From Polaribacter sp. SA4-10 (GTDB lineage: Bacteria; Bacteroidota; Bacteroidia; Flavobacteriales; Flavobacteriaceae): 64,000 bases of DNA. The position numbers and the translations under genes were made by a program. The notes beneath the pieces were generated by a model. The model was given only the letters and a program-made list of their open reading frames with translations, had not been told where the DNA came from and did not search any database. Positions 63,363-64,000 of the stretch are shown one piece after another (the stretch's first letter is position 1; each line of letters opens with the position of its first letter). Location of the stretch: positions 1-64,000 of the forward strand of contig CATIQU010000015.1 of the NCBI GenBank assembly GCA_949519155.1, read 5' to 3'.

Positions 63363-63395
63363 AAAAAAAAAGATCACCCACTAAAGGTGATCTTT
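63363..63395 (-). terminator. Terminator after the acyl-CoA dehydrogenase gene
   Basis: AAAGATCACC (63369-63378) pairs with GGTGATCTTT (63386-63395); on the minus strand it ends in eight T. It lies 54 bases past the stop of the gene at 63449. Confidence 0.85.
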
Positions 63396-63448
63396 CTAAA
63401 CAAACAATTCATCATAGTTCGATTTACTGCTATGAAGTTTTATCTCTT

Positions 63449-64000
63449 TTAGAAACAGTATTTATTTGCTGCTTTTAATTTTTCTGCAATTTCATTACGC
63501 AACGCAATTACATTCGGGTAGTTGGTGTATTTGGTAAAACGTTTTAATCCCATTAACATCATGCGTTGTTCGTCGCCTTCAGCAAATGATATAATTCCTT
63601 CTTTACCGTTTTGTGCAACAATTTCTACAGCATTATATAAGTACAATTTTGCAATTGCTATTTGTCCATCTTGTGCATCTTCACCAAAACGTTTTGCATT
63701 TTTCTCTGCACGAAGTATGGTAGATTCTGCCATATATACTTCATTTAGAATATTAGCAGCGGCCATTAATAATTGTTGGTGTTGATCTAATTCTGTTCCA
63801 AATTTTTGGATAGCAGAACCCGCAACCATTAAGAAAACTTTTTTTAATTTTCCAATCATTTCTTTTTCTTCAGCAAACAATTCTGAATAATCTGGTGTGT
63901 CAAAAGAAGGAATGCCCATTAACTCATCTGCAACATCAGTAGCTGGTCCTAATAAGTCTACATGTCCTTTCATTGCTTTCTTTATCAACATTCCTACAGA
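63449..64000 (-). CDS. Acyl-CoA dehydrogenase, C-terminal part (start outside window)
   Basis: The frame is open through the right edge, so only about 184 C-terminal residues are visible. The sequence AMKGHVDLLGPATDVADELM, then FAEEKEMIGKLKKVFLMVAG, and the end NEIAEKLKAANKYCF match the C-terminal region of long-type (about 600-residue) acyl-CoA dehydrogenases found in flavobacteria for fatty acid beta-oxidation. The catalytic base and FAD-binding parts lie in the missing half. The Met at 63991 is internal, not the start. Confidence 0.88.
   Translation of the reverse strand, partial: SVGMLIKKAMKGHVDLLGPATDVADELMGIPSFDTPDYSELFAEEKEMIGKLKKVFLMVAGSAIQKFGTELDQHQQLLMAAANILNEVYMAESTILRAEKNAKRFGEDAQDGQIAIAKLYLYNAVEIVAQNGKEGIISFAEGDEQRMMLMGLKRFTKYTNYPNVIALRNEIAEKLKAANKYCF

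Noticed and set aside
1..64000. CRISPR array or prophage
   Set aside because: No regular repeat-spacer pattern and no structural phage genes were found; the S24 repressor at 36867 stands alone beside alkB.

Overview
The window is a piece of chromosome from a member of the Bacteroidota, most likely a marine Flavobacteriaceae of the Polaribacter/Tenacibaculum kind (genus not provable from here). The evidence is AT-rich DNA with few Shine-Dalgarno sites, many promoters of the Bacteroidota -7 form TAnnTTTG, a DUF3467 gene just after rpoC, a Lacal_2735-type small protein, a secreted protein with a Por/type IX-like C-terminal sorting domain, and many SusD-free but typically flavobacterial DUF families (DUF2490, DUF4369, DUF819).

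Layout. 1-10231: the rplA(partial)-rplJ-rplL-rpoB-rpoC transcription/translation block with hairpins in both rpo intergenic gaps, then DUF3467. 10283-10740: a decayed IS3-family element (orfA and orfB fragments). 10867-15256 (minus): methylmalonyl-CoA mutase large and small subunits, a FtsB/DivIC-like division protein and uridine kinase, the first three joined by TAATG junctions; then tRNA-Thr. 15507-29626 (minus): a 14-kb light-response island holding four photolyase/cryptochrome genes (class I CPD photolyase, an atypical cryptochrome, an iron-sulfur bacterial cryptochrome/photolyase, CRY-DASH) together with GTP cyclohydrolase I, TspO, two SDR proteins, a flavin reductase, an ABC1 kinase, glutathione peroxidase, a TetR-type regulator and several small proteins (DUF2256, TIGR03643, Lacal_2735 and three unknowns). 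It is organised as two transcription units, each starting at a promoter with the same -7 box and the same upstream inverted repeat TGTTTA-N18-TAAACA at the same distance.

29757-30245: tRNA-Pro followed by a frameshifted GIY-YIG nuclease gene flanked by 56-bp direct repeats of the tRNA 3' end plus terminator. 30431-32884: trxB, aroC, tRNA-Ser. 32978-33831: two gene fossils, a ParE/RelE-type toxin tail and an interrupted gene of unknown family. 34095-43529: a secreted CotH/lamin-tail protein, a self-cleaving XRE-S24 repressor divergent from alkB, rluF, tgt, an LptF/G permease, an EamA transporter and accA. 43535-52970: a GlcD-GlcF-like fusion dehydrogenase, a secreted M14 peptidase, YqaE, CsaA, an Mpo1-like protein, a YfiT-like bacillithiol transferase, a TPR lipoprotein and a sulfatase. 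53014-58970 (minus): DUF4369 lipoprotein, DUF819 membrane protein, DUF2490 protein and a very large BNR/sortilin-like secreted protein. 59094-61712 (minus): SPFH protein, DUF4177, a membrane protein, an alpha/beta hydrolase and an Arc-like repressor in one tight unit. The end holds an S1/P1 nuclease, a J-domain/KTSC protein and the C-terminal part of an acyl-CoA dehydrogenase.

The most interesting part is the photolyase island: the gene content suggests DNA repair by light plus pigment/pterin/flavin supply and membrane or oxidative protection, and the paired operators suggest one regulator for the whole set. No B12-binding MerR (LitR/CarH) regulator is present in the window; the only candidate regulator is the TetR protein at the head of the first unit.
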